Shown piece after piece: positions 20,510 through 32,389 of a stretch of 64,000 bases of DNA (position 1 is its first letter; each line of letters begins with the position of its first letter). The notes below the pieces were generated by a model that had not been told where the DNA came from, ran no database searches, and saw nothing but the letters and a program-made list of their open reading frames with translations. Source of the DNA: Costus lasius (lineage: Eukaryota; Streptophyta; Magnoliopsida; Zingiberales; Costaceae); contig JANVAS020000223.1 in assembly GCA_027563935.2 (NCBI GenBank), forward strand, positions 806,001 to 870,000, written 5' to 3'. The translations under genes and the position numbers were made by a program.

Positions 20510-22086
20510 TCATTGTTTGAGCTTCTTTGGAACATATGTTATTGATGTACAACCTGCCAAAATAATTTGTTGTAGACTTTGCATTTCTTGTAGCCAATCA
20601 GGCAGGGAGTTACATCTAATAATTGACAATGTTTGAAGGCGCTTGCAATTCTTATTGTCTTCTAGCAATTGCCTCATTTCTTGGCATCCAACTATTTCCA
20701 ACTTTTCAATATTTTTAAAAATGATATCAAAATATGACCGCCCTGAAACCATCCTTTGCAACCATATAGTCAAATTTTTGTTTCAGTTCAAATCCATATA
20801 TTTTGATTAATTTTGGGCAATGGATTAGTGTCAATTTTTTAAGATAAGGGCATCTTGAATTCAATTTTACAAGATTAGGCATCAAAGATAAAATGAGCAT
20901 TCTCAATGCAAAAAAAAACGTATCCCATCTTTAGATATTGTGCTGCCCACACAAGTAACTGAGTCCATGCCACTCATCTCAAGTCCAAATGGTTCCATTA
21001 ATTTAGGGCACCGGATTAGTGTTAGTTGTTGAAGAGAAGGGCATCTTAAATTCCACTTCAAAAGATTGTGCATCTTAGACAAGTGAGCTTTATCAAACTA
21101 GGATACGTGAACTCATTATTAGATGTTTTGCTGCTCACATGAGTAAGTGAGTCCATGCCCACTCATCTCAAGAATAGCAAGGGAAGGTTTTATATATTGT
21201 AATGGTAGATTCTCACAACTTTTGAGATTTACTAATCTCATTTCAACCAATGACAAGAAATAAGAGTGGTATTTGAGGAAAGACTTGAATGGAATAATTG
21301 GAATGGAGATGATCTCCAAGCTTTTCAACCATGAGAAATTAGTATCAAAAATGCCATCAACATTAAAAATAATTACGATGGCAATCTTTCATCACATCCT
21401 TATTCCACTATTCAAACTCTCTAAATATGTATTCTTCTTCAAGTGTAACTATAAACTACCATATAGGTCTTCCATGCGTTTAAGATGTCATAGATGCAAT
21501 TGTTTAAATCTATCCGAGATCGCAACTCCTTCAATATTAACTAGTTGTTATTGTGATCTATAATGTTACCTGGCAGAGCCACAAGACTAGCCAACCTAAA
21601 AAGTCTAATAGTTATTTGAGTTAATGATGCACATCCAATCATCTTAAGGTTTGTTGGCCTCTCCAAATGTCAAATCTTTAGGTAACTCCTCAAACCAATG
21701 ATAAGATTTGATAGCTAGCACTTGCATGTTCACCAAGCTGGTGATTGAATTTGGTACCTTTTAAAGTCTTGTGTAGTAAGCTAATCTTAGAATCTATAAT
21801 TTAGTAAGTTTATAGATTTGCTCTAGTACCTTCAGAAGCAACATGCTAATATTCGGCACAAATATACTTAAAACACAGATTATGAAAGTCACAAATAGAC
21901 TTTGAAAGTTCTTCCATCTCTGAAATGTTGAGGTATCTCAAGCAAAGCAACATGCTAATATTCGACAATTGTTGGATGTGAGTATCTATTATAGTCAATA
22001 TAATTAAATTTTTGAACAAACACTTTCGGGTCTTTATTGATGATGCTTCTCAGTCCTTCTCAAGTTGCAAATCCAACTTATCTTTT
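20510..22086 (-). pseudogene. NLR relic A: LRR part of a CNL resistance gene
   Basis: The 3' end is readable as KNIEKLEIVGCQEMRQLLED then LQTLSIIRCNSLPDWLQEMQ, ending at TGA 20510-20512. Upstream (21100-22080) short LRR pieces lie in several frames, such as MKSLEIISIPIIPFKSFLKY and NLKSCENLPLQYI. The same blocks occur in relics B and E in the same order. The 5' side stops at 22086, where the LTR of E4 begins; NB-ARC and coiled-coil parts of this copy are not found beyond the nested elements, so they appear deleted. An intact CNL would be a cytoplasmic immune receptor. It is a relic. Confidence 0.8.
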
Positions 22087-22426
22087 TGTTGGAAAACTAG
22101 ATCACCTCACAAGCACACAACCAAGAGAAAGGCTCGGCAGGAGGAGAAGATTGAAAGAAATACTTGCTTCAATTCGGTTGAAATGGTAATGTAGTACATG
22201 GGTTTATATAGGAGAGAAAATAACTTTTCATATCCCTTAATTAAATGCGAAGTTAAATACAAAAATTAAATCTAAAGCTCAATTAAGGTGTTGAGGCATT
22301 TTACCTATGCATCAATACTTTCATTCAAGGTGATGCACTTCTTCAAAGACATCTGTATTCATCCAATGCAGTGGAGCTTTGTTTGAGGAGATGGCATAAA
22401 TGTAGCTTCAAGTTTATAAATCAACA
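22087..22426 (-). repeat. E4 3' LTR (short, 340 bp)
   Basis: On the minus strand it begins TGTTGATTTATAAACTTG and ends TTTTCCAACA. Directly outside it (22427 on) is TTCCCCCTTAAACTT, the reverse complement of a polypurine tract. A minus-strand TATA box CTATATAAACCC is near 22202-22213. The five bases at 22082-22086 (CTTTT) may be one target-site copy; the other is not found. Confidence 0.8.
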
Positions 22427-23090
22427 TTCCCCCTTAAACTTGATATTTTTGTACTCCAAGCTTGGATGGCTATTCTTTGAATTCTTTAAACTTGAGTGCT
22501 TTTATGAAATTTGATCTTCGGTCTTGACATGGTTCAATTGGAGTTGATTACTTGAAATACATTCTCAAATATAGTGAAATCGAGTGTCAATGTGTTTATT
22601 GCGTTCGTGAATAGATTTTTCACTAAAGCAATTGCAGATTTGTTGTAAACTTTTACTTGTGTTGGCTTCTTATGTAGAAAGTGTAGTTATTCCATCAAAT
22701 GTGTTAGCTAGATTCCTTGCATCACGCATGAGTTGAGGGTGATGTAATCTACTTCGCATGTTGACAGAGTCATGATTGGTTGTTTCTTCAAGCTCCAAGT
22801 GAAAGCTACATTACTTATGAAAAAGATAAATCTAGTTGTGCTTTTTCGATCGTCAGTATCTCCATCCCAATCGCTATCACAAAATCCTTCAAGGTTGAAG
22901 TCGTCAGTAGTATGATAATAAAATCCAAAATTCAGTGTACCTTTGATGTAGCACAAAATTCTCTTAGCAGCATTCAAGTGCATCTTAGTCGGCGCTTCTA
23001 AAAAGCGACTTACTACCCCAACTCCAAAACAAATATTAGATCTTGTGCATGTCAAGTATCTCAAGTTGACAACTAGACTTGTGAACAAAA
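22427..23090 (-). pseudogene. E4 Copia pol, RNase H end
   Basis: Minus strand, next to the LTR. NLRYLTCTRSNICFGVGVVS, AAKRILCYIKGTLNFGFYY, FCDSDWDGDTDDRKSTTRF and MTLSTCEVDYITL are the RT/RNase H end of a Copia polyprotein from a lineage other than E1/E5. The ORF stops near 22708, with decayed RNase H sequence continuing toward the polypurine tract. E5 interrupts it at 23090; the upstream pol continues at 41785-41965. A longer ORF that runs into the E5 LTR is an accident. Confidence 0.85.
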
Positions 23091-25038
23091 TGTTGGGAAA
23101 CCCCGGGGACATTTTACAATTTTTCAGAGTTATAAGCATACATACATACATTGCACAGCGGAAGAATGTCCCCGAAACAGGCCGGTCCCAAAAACCCAGT
23201 GAAGATCGCAAGCAAGAGAGTCGACACGATGAGTCAGGAAATACCTTAAGAGCGGTTTGGAGTGATGCCGATGCAGGCGCCCAAGTGTGCGCCCTCTGCA
23301 GTCTCACACACACGGATCTCTTAAGTCCTCTTCTTCCACACCCGGTGCTAGCCTCAGGAAGAAGATCCAAGCCTTAGGGAGATTCTCCAATCACCTTGCG
23401 CCACCACCAAGGAGGGATGCGCCAAAGAAGATGAAGAGGAGAGGAAACCGTCAAGAGCTTTCTTCACTTGCGCCAAGAAGAAGAAAGGAAGAAGACTTGC
23501 TACCACTTGATGGAAGAGGAAGAGGTTGCGCCACCTTTGTTCCTTGCTCTCGCCCCTCTTGATGTGTTCATGCCTCCAAGGATGAATACATGCAAGAGGG
23601 AGCGGCTAGGGTCACATATATAGGGCAAGAGGTGGTTAGGGCAAGGGCTAGGATCATGACAAGTGTAGGGCTAGGATGAGGAGGTTTGATGCAAGGAAAG
23701 TCTCCAAGACTTTACCATAAATCTCATTCAACCTATCCATAATTTCCTAAGCACCATATCAGCCCAAGACATGCCTTAAAGGCATTCATACCATCAATGG
23801 GAGAGGGCTAGGTGCATATTACTTCTTAATGAAGAAATTTTTGCCACCCAAACACCATTATGCCCCTTAGGCGCCAATGGGGTTGGGTCTCTCCCCATTA
23901 TACCCTTTTAGCCTATTTCCTCTTCATGACAACTTGTTATTGGGCCTCATTGGATAATGAGCTAGCCCAAACTTCATCACATGGGTTGATTAAGCATTTG
24001 GATCCAATCCAATGCAACCCTAATCCAAATGTGACCAACCATGGTCAAATACGGGTCAACCTACTAAAAATAAAGTTTGGCTCCAATAACATTCTTCCAT
24101 CTCATCAGGCCCATTGGTGCTGATGAAATCTCCCAATTAGATCCGAGTTATCCAATAACTCGATCATAAAGCTTCCCGATCAATACGAGAACTCAAGTAT
24201 CAAGGTGTGCGACCCTATAGGTTCCTCTGACACCGGCAGTGCTGACCAAAGGTCACCACAAGCAGTGAGTGGCACCTAGCAGTGCATCGCTGCTACCCAG
24301 GTCATTGGAATGGATATCGACATCGACATCCCTATCATCGCAACTAGGTACAGATGCATTATAGTCTCTTTGCCGAACTGATATCCGATTGGACAAGTGT
24401 GTCACCACTTGTTTTCATCCAATCACATGGCTATGACTAAAACAGGTTCTCACCTGGGTATGGTCATACACTCTCAGTCATAGAACCATAGAGGAGCTCC
24501 ATGGATATCATACTTCCCTAAGGAAGGGGCAAATCCTATGTCTGTCCATTGACCTTCTCATATGGGTCGTGACATGCTCAATGACAACCGTTATGACCTC
24601 CCAACTACGGCGAGGTGTTAGGTTGTATCAAAGCAAGTCCCTAACCATAAAGAATGGTCAATGACCTCAAGTCAAGGGATCAATGCATCTCCTGTCACTT
24701 GTGAGAATAACTCATGACACCAAGTCATAGCCTCACAGCGGGTCTATCCAGTATATCCTCCAATGATATACCCATGTGTCTGCGTTAGCACCACGTGCCT
24801 AACTAGCCCACATACCAGTCTCACAAGTACCACAGCTGTCCCATATCTACTAAGGTACATTGACTGGGGACTATAGTTCGAGCACAGATCCAATCTGTCT
24901 CCAGGGACATTATCATGTTAGTACATATGCGCAGATGTAAACAAACATAGATAACGACAATGCTAGAATGATATAAATATCAAAGTCAAGTAGTACATAA
25001 GTGGACCAAAACTAGGTCCTAGGGCATATACACAAACA
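23091..25038 (-). repeat. E5 3' LTR
   Basis: Same family as the E1 LTR in the opposite orientation (TGT(T/G)... start and CCAACA end on the minus strand). The reverse-complement polypurine tract ATCTCCCACTTGCACT follows at 25039-25054. A minus-strand TATATA is at 23617-23622. Over the first 270 bases I count about ten differences from the other E5 LTR. Confidence 0.93.
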
Positions 25039-25059
25039 ATCTCCCACTTGCACTAAGAC

Positions 25060-28000
25060 CTAGAAGTTGAGGAATCTCAACCCCATATCTCTAGCGTGAC
25101 CATCATGCTTCTGCTGTGCCAAAGCTTTGGTCAGTGGATCTGCTAGATTGTTCTCAGTATCAACTCTGCTAATCTTGACATCACCTCTGTCTATGATCTC
25201 TCTGATCAGGTGAAATCTCCTAAGTATGTGTTTGGATCTTTGATGAGACCGTGGTTCCTTAGCTTGTGCAATTGCTCCATTGTTGTCACAGTAGAGTTCA
25301 ATGGGATCCATTGCACTAGGGACCACCTGAAGATCACATAAGAACTTCCTTATCCAAACAGCTTCCTTGGCTGCCTCAGAAGTGGCCACATACTCAGCCT
25401 TCGTTGTAGAATCTGCTATGGGGGATTGCTTGAAGCTCTTCCAGCATACAGCGCCTCCATTCATCTTGAACACATAGCCGGCCTACGATTTAAAGTCGTC
25501 AGGGTCAGACTGGAACGATGCATTAGTATAGCCCTGCATACTGAGCTCTTCCTGTCTCCCATAGACCAAGAACAAATCCTTAGTTCTTCTTAGATACTTT
25601 AGGATGTTCTTTACAGCCACCCAGTGCTGCAGACCTGGATTGGATTGGTATCGGCTGGTTATGCTCACAGCATATGCCACATCTGGTCTAGTACACAACA
25701 TTGCATACATGATCGATCCTATTGCCGAAGCATAAGGAATTCGACTCATGTCATCCCTCTCGGCCTGTGTTGTAGGACACTAGCTCTTTGAGAGAGAAAG
25801 GTCATGTCTTACTGGAAGGTATCCTTTCTTGGATTGCTCCAAGTTGAACCTCTCCAGGACCTTTTCAATGTAGGTACTCTGACTAAGGGCCAGGAGCCTC
25901 TTGGATCTATCTCGGTAGATCCTTACGCCTAGAATATAGGCGGCCTCCCCTAAGTCTTTCATCTCGAAACACTTCCCCAACCATGTCTTCACAGCTTGAA
26001 GACTAGGGATGTCATTTCCGATGAGCAGTATGTCATCGACATACAAGACCGGAAAAGTCACCAAGCTCCCACTGAATTTTCTGTATACACAAGCGTCATT
26101 TTCGCTTTTGATAAAGCCATAATCTCTCACAGCTTCATCAAATCGAAGATTCCAACTTCGAGATGCTTGCTTTAATCCATAAATGGATTTCTTTAGCCTG
26201 CAGACCTTCTTGGCTTCTGCAGGATGGATGAAGCCATCAAGTTGTGCCATATACACATCCTCAGTCAGCTTCCTGTTAAGGAACGCTGTCTTCACATCCA
26301 TCTGCCATATCTCATAGTCATGATATGCAGCTATAGCAAGCAGAATCCGAATGGATTTGATCATGGCAACTGGCGAGAAGGTTTCATCATAGTCCACCTC
26401 GTGGACTTGTTTGAATCCTTTAGCCACTAGTCTACCCTTATAGGTAACTATATTGCCATCCATGTCTGTCTTCCTCTTGAAGACCCATTACACCCTATGG
26501 GTTTTACCCCATCAGGCAGCTCAACCAAATCCCAGACTTGGTTAGCCGACATGGAATCCATTTCGGATCGCATGGCCTCAAGCCATTTCTCGAAGTCCGG
26601 TCCACTGACCGCCTCATCATAGGTTCTGGGTTCATCCTCAATGATGAAGATCTCATCGTGTTGGGTCGGCAGCGACCCGTACCTCTCAGGTGCACGACGA
26701 ATCCACCCAGACCTACGTGGGGCCTGTGTCTGAGCCTCAGGTTGGCTAGCAACCAGTGCAGGTGGCTCAGATTCCATCTCTTTGTCTTGCAGTTGCACTT
26801 GGACCTCATCCAAGTCAAACTTCCTCCCACTAACTTCTTTCATAAGAAATTCTTTCTCTAGAAAGACAGCATCCTGAGCAACAAAAACTTTGTTCTCGGT
26901 TGGGACATAGAAGTAGTATCCTTTAGTTTCCTTAGGATACCCCCACAAACACGCATTTATCAGATCTAGGTTCTAGCTTGCTAGAATCCTGACATTTGAC
27001 ATAAGCCTCACATCCCCAGATCTTGATAAAACTGAGATTAGGGCGCCTCCCACTCCACACTTCGTATGGTATTTTGGAGATACTCTTAGATGGAACGTTA
27101 TTCAGTATTAGAGAAGTTGTCTCTAGTGCATGCCCCCAGAATGAGGGAGGTAGAGTTGCATGACTCATCATAGATCGAACCATGTCCAACAAAGTTCGAT
27201 TTCTCCTTTCAGACACACCATTCTTTTGAGGTGTTCCAAGAGGAGTGAGTTGGGATATGATCCCAGACTCTCTCAGATAGTCAAAGAACTCACCACTCAG
27301 GTACTTTCCACCTCGATCTAATCGAAGAGCTTTAATGGATCTTCCAAGCTGGTTCTCTACTTCATTCTTGAACTCCTTGAATTTCTCAAAGCACTCAGAT
27401 TTATGTCTCATTAAGTAGACATAACCATACCTATTGAAGTCATCAGTAAAGGTAATGAAGTAGTTGTACCCTCCTCTGGCTTATTTATTGAAAGGCCCAC
27501 ACACATCAGTATGTATGAGATCCAATAAACCTCCTGCCCTCTCACCAATTTTAGTGAAGGGCGCTTTTGTCATTTTCCCTAATAAACAAGGCTCACAAGT
27601 ATCAAATTCCTCCAAGGAAATTGAATCTAACAACCCATTTGCATGGAGTTGTTGGATGAGATTCTTGTTTATATGGGCTAATCGACAGTGTCATAGGAAA
27701 GCACCAACTGAACCACTCAGTTTGGTCCTTTTATTACTTATGTTACAAATAGAACTTTCCATATCCAAGATATATAGACCATTGCACAAAGTACCCTTCC
27801 CATAGAACATATTTGCAAATGAAAAAGAATAAGAGTTCTTATTTATTTCAAACTTAAATCCCTTCTTTGCTAAGCAAGGAATGGATACAATGTTCTTAGT
27901 AAGTGAAGGTACATGATAGCAATTATCTAGTTCTAATTGAAGTCCAGAAGGCAGGGAGAGAGTCAAAACGCCTACATCAATAGCAGCAACCTGTGCCCTG

Positions 28001-28980
28001 TTTCCAACGCGTAGGTCAATCTCTCCAGGTCGCACCGATCTACTTTTCTTGAGCCCCTGCATATTTGTACAAATATGAGCCCCACATGCGGTATCCAATA
28101 CCCATGACATAGAAGTAGAAAGATTGACTTCTGTAACATAAATACTTGAGCTAGAAGTTAAGGCCAAGCCTTTCTTCTCCTCATTCTGAAGCTGCTTGCA
28201 GTCCCTTCTCTAGTGACCCTGCTCGCCACAGTGGAAACACCTATGGTCCTTTGACTTCTTCGCCTTTTTCTTCAGTGCCTTGGTAGGACCTCTGGCACTG
28301 CCCTTAGCACGTGCCTTACCCTTCTTCTTTATCTTCTTGGTCGTAGGGACCAAAAGAACAGAATTGGGTTTGGTCTTACCCATCTCACGCTCGGCTGTTT
28401 GGAGCATATTCAGCAATTCCTCCCGAGTGCACTCAATCTGGTTCATGTTAAAATTTATAATAAACGGACTGAAGCTAGGGGCCAGGGAATGCAGAATAAG
28501 ATCCACAACCAGCTCGTTGTCTATGGCATGTCCCAGTCTCTTGAGATGATCCACATTCCCAATGAGTTTGAGAACATGGGGTCTCACTGGTGCACACTCA
28601 GACAACTTACACCGAAAGACTGCTTTGGCGGTGTCAAATCTCTCAGTTCTAGCCTGAGCCTCGAACATCTGTTTCAGATGAGTGATCATCTGAAAAGCGT
28701 TCTGCTCCTCATATTGCACCTGCAGTTCAGGTGCCATGCTGGCTAGCATAAGACATGCAACCTCCAAAGAGTCATCCTGATGCTTTCTATAAGCATCTCT
28801 GTCTACCGCTCGGGCATTAGGCGGAGGAGCCGCAGGAAGAGCCTGTTCAAGGACATACAGCTTCTTCTCGAGCTTGAGGACTATCCTCAAGTTCCGATGT
28901 CATTCCATAAAGTTGGTTCCAACCAACTTATCCTTATCAAGGAGTGATCGCAGTGATAATACGCCAGTGTTCGTAGCCAT
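25060..28980 (-). pseudogene. E5 gag-pol (Copia polyprotein), few disruptions
   Basis: The start ATG is at 28980 (MATNTGVLSLRSL). Gag continues to a CX2CX4HX4C knuckle CFHCGEQGH near 28215. Next come protease (VLDTACGAHICTN near 28100), GAG-pre-integrase, integrase (IHTDVCGPF near 27490), reverse transcriptase with an intact catalytic YVDD (near 26040) and RNase H to 25060. Disruptions: TGA in early gag near 28905, TAG inside the knuckle near 28212, stops near 27690 and 27480, a frame change near 26940, another near 26460, then stops near 25780 and 25480. It is the best guide in this window to what E1 lost in gag. Role as for E1: cytoplasmic particle formation, reverse transcription and integration. 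Confidence 0.93.
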
Positions 28981-30633
28981 TGTTCTACAACACCCAAGAA
29001 AAACATATTAGTACTACTTCGAATCATTTAAACTGGACTTATTTTAAATGATTACTACTCCCACTATTTTAAATTCGAATCGACAACCCACAAAGTCAAT
29101 CGGAAAGTTTAAGACATCCTAGTGAGATGAGATCCTTATTTCACATGAGGCTTTGCATCCCACGAGGGTGGGATGAATGCACAAAGTAACTCATGTTTCC
29201 TAAGGTGGGCACGTCGGCCGGTTGCTCCAAGCAACTCCCCTTGTTGAGACAGTCTGGGCATTTCATGTCCAGCGAGGGCTGGATATAACATGAAACTCTA
29301 ACCTCTCAACGATGCCTCCAGACTTTCACCATGTGCCCAGCACATGTGAACTTCTAGTCAAGTCCATTCCTAACCGTTATGCCTAGGGCCAACGAGTTTC
29401 CTTGCGAAAGCACGCCCAGGTTAAAACTGGACTGGGGAAACCATTGTCACCACACACTTTCTAAAGATAAGTGGGTGTGTCCCACGAGGGTGGGAACTAG
29501 TTCACAACTTCACTGATCGATAGCTTAGTGAGGGCTACGCGTTAGAAGGCTACTAGACTTGATATTTTATTATGAGGGTTTTTAAGGTCTCATCAGTTTT
29601 ATCTTATGTCTAACAATACAGGCATACAATCCTATAGTGATAACATAACGATAAAACATCATAGGCATGCTTTCAGCAGATAAGGAAAGCAGTAAAAGAT
29701 GATGTGATCAAAGCCCTTTCAAGACATTGAACCAACCCATGCCAAAAGGAGATTCAACTCTTGACATAGGACTCAAGCCCTTAAAATAGACCTAGCCTAG
29801 CCGCCCTCTATCTTGGTCTTCAAGGTTGGCTCCAAGGTCCTTCTCACATGGTTTAGCTCTCAAACCTTAAGGGTAGACCCCAAAGATTCGGCCAATGCCA
29901 TGGTCTTCCTCCAAGGAAGATGCGCCACCATGCAAGAAGCCAAGTTAGCTAGCTCTCAAACCCAAGGGTTCGGCCATGCCTAACTTGCACCACTAAGCAA
30001 GCTTGCGCCTCTTCCTTTGATGCTTGTTGCGCCACCATCCAAGGTGCGCAAGGTTCATGCATGCGCCAAGCTCCAAGTACATGCCCCACCCTAATCTTCT
30101 TCTTAGTTAAAAGCAAAAAGAAAAGCGGCACGCAGGCCTCACAAGGATACATCACAGGCATGCAAAGGGGGCTTGACTAATGATCACAACATCATGCACA
30201 ATCAAGGTATTTACTCATGCAATTCTACATGCTCATAAAAAATATAAAATCTGAAATTTTACTTTTTCATAAAATTAGTCTCTTTTCCTCATCTTCTTCT
30301 CACAAATCTTTTGGTTAATTGCGATGTATTTTTCATGATGATTTCAGAGATCCTTTCGGCTGGCAATTTTGTCAGATCAAGAGACTTGGCCAGTCCGAAG
30401 ACACAATGCCCGTCCTACTTGACAAAATTACGTGCGCCTTTGATCTTTAAATCAAATAAGAAAAATAGTCCAAAAATGCAAAAGAGATTGAGAGGATGAC
30501 AGAAACAAGAAATCCTAATTTTTTCCTACTTAGAAAAAATCGTTTACCATGCATCATGCTATTGACGAAAATAGAGATATGGCCTGTGAGCATGAAAGAA
30601 AAGCGTAAAACATCGTTCGAGTCTTGCAAGTCC
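28981..30633 (-). other. E5 untranslated leader with the same hairpins
   Basis: Reverse-strand copies of the E1 leader structures: CCTC-loop hairpins at 29151-29186, 29261-29295 and around 29471-29514 (core 29480-29495), and the TTCG-capped stem at 30365-30429. No protein is recognisable. Confidence 0.75.
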
Positions 30634-30645
30634 CTCTGATACCAC
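30634..30645 (-). other. E5 primer-binding site
   Basis: The plus strand reads CTCTGATACCAC, the reverse complement of GTGGTATCAGAG, next to the LTR. Confidence 0.85.
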
Positions 30646-32389
30646 AGTTGGTAAACCCCGGGGACATTTTATAATTTTTCAGAGTTATAAGCATACATAC
30701 ATACATTGCACAGCGGAAGAATGTCCCCGAAACAGGCCGGTCCCAAAAACCCAGTGAAGATCGCAAGCAAGAGAGTCGACACGATGAGTCAGGAAATACC
30801 TTAAGAGCGGTTTGGAGTGATGCCGATGTAGGCGCCCAAGTGTGTGCCCTCTGCAATCTCACACACACGGATCTCTTGAGTCCTCTTCTTTCACACCCGG
30901 TGCTAGCATCGGGAAGAAGATCCAAGCCTTAGGGAGATGGTCCAATCACCTTGCGCCACCACCAAGGAGAGATGCACCAAAGAAGATGAAGAGGAGAGGA
31001 AACCGTCAAGAGCTTTCTTCACTTGCACCAAGAAGAAGAAAGGAAGAAGACTTGCTGCCACTTGATGGAAGAGGAAGAGGTTGCGCCACCTTTGTTCCTT
31101 GCTCTCGCCCCTCTTGATGTGTTCACGCCTCCAAGGATGAATACTTGCAAGAGGGGGCGGCTACGGTCACATATATAGGGCAAGAGGCGGTTAGGGCAAG
31201 GGCTAGGATCATGACAAGTGTAGGGCTAGGATGAGGAGGTTTGATGCAAGGAAAGTCTCCAAGACTTTACCATAAATCTCATTCAACCTATCCATAATTG
31301 CCTAAGCACCATATCAGCCCAAGACATGCCTTAAAGGCATTCATACCATCAATGGGAGAGGGCTAGGCACATATTACTTCTTAATGAAGCAATTTTTGCC
31401 ACCCAAACCCCATTATGCCCCTTAGGCGCCAATGGAGTTGGGTCTCTCCCCATTATACCCTTTTAGCCTATTTCCTCTTCATGACAACTTGTTATTGGGC
31501 CTCATTGGATAATGAGCTAGCCCAAACTTCATCACATGGGTTGATTAAGCATTTGGATCCAATCCAATGCAACCCTAATCCAAATGTGACCAACCATGGT
31601 CAAATACGGGTCAACCTGCCAAAAATAAAGTTTGGCTCCAATAACATTCTTCCATCTCATCAAGCCCATTGGCGCTGATGAAATCTCCTAATTAGATCCG
31701 AGTTATCCAATAACTCGATCATAAGGCTTCCCGATCAATATGAGAACTCAAGTATCAAGGTGTGCGACCCTGTAGGTTCCTCTGACGGCGGCAGTGCTGA
31801 CCAAAGGTCACCACAAGCAGTGAGTGGCACCTAGCAGTGCATCACTGCTACCCAGGTCATTGGAATGGATATCGACATCGACATCCCCATCATCGCAACT
31901 AGGTACAGATGCATTATAGTCTCTTTACCGAACTGATATCCGATTGGACAAGTGTGTCACCACTTGTTTTCATCCAATCACATGGCTATGACTAAAACAG
32001 GTTCTCACCTGGGTATGGTCATACACTCTCAGTCATATAACCATAGAGGAGCTCCATGGATATCATACTTCCCTAAGGAAAGGGCAAATCCTATGTCTGT
32101 CCATTGACCTTCTCATATGGGTCGTGACATGCTCAATGACAACTGTTATGACCTCCCAACTACGGCGAGGTGTTAGGTTGTATCAAAGTAAGTCCCTAAC
32201 CATATAGAATGGTCAATGACCTCAAGTCAAGGGATCAATGCATCTCCTGTCACTTGTGAGAATTACTCATGACACCAAGTCATAGCCTCACAGCGGGTCT
32301 ATCCAGTATATCCTCCAATGATATACCCATGTGTCTGCGTTAACACCACGTGCCTAACCAGCCCACATACCAGTCTCACAAGTACCACA
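30646..32389 (-). repeat. E5 5' LTR, first part (split by E6)
   Basis: It aligns with 23091-24834 or so. The terminal bases AGTTGGTAAACC differ from the expected TGTTGGGAAACC at two positions. It stops at 32389, where E6 begins, and resumes at 41581. Confidence 0.92.
32385..32389. repeat. Target duplication CCACA, left of E6
   Basis: CCACA immediately before the E6 LTR; repeated at 41576-41580 immediately after it. Confidence 0.92.

Noticed and set aside
22708..23370. 220-codon minus-strand ORF joining LTR sequence to Copia RNase H
   Set aside because: It is an accidental fusion across the E5/E4 insertion junction at 23090.
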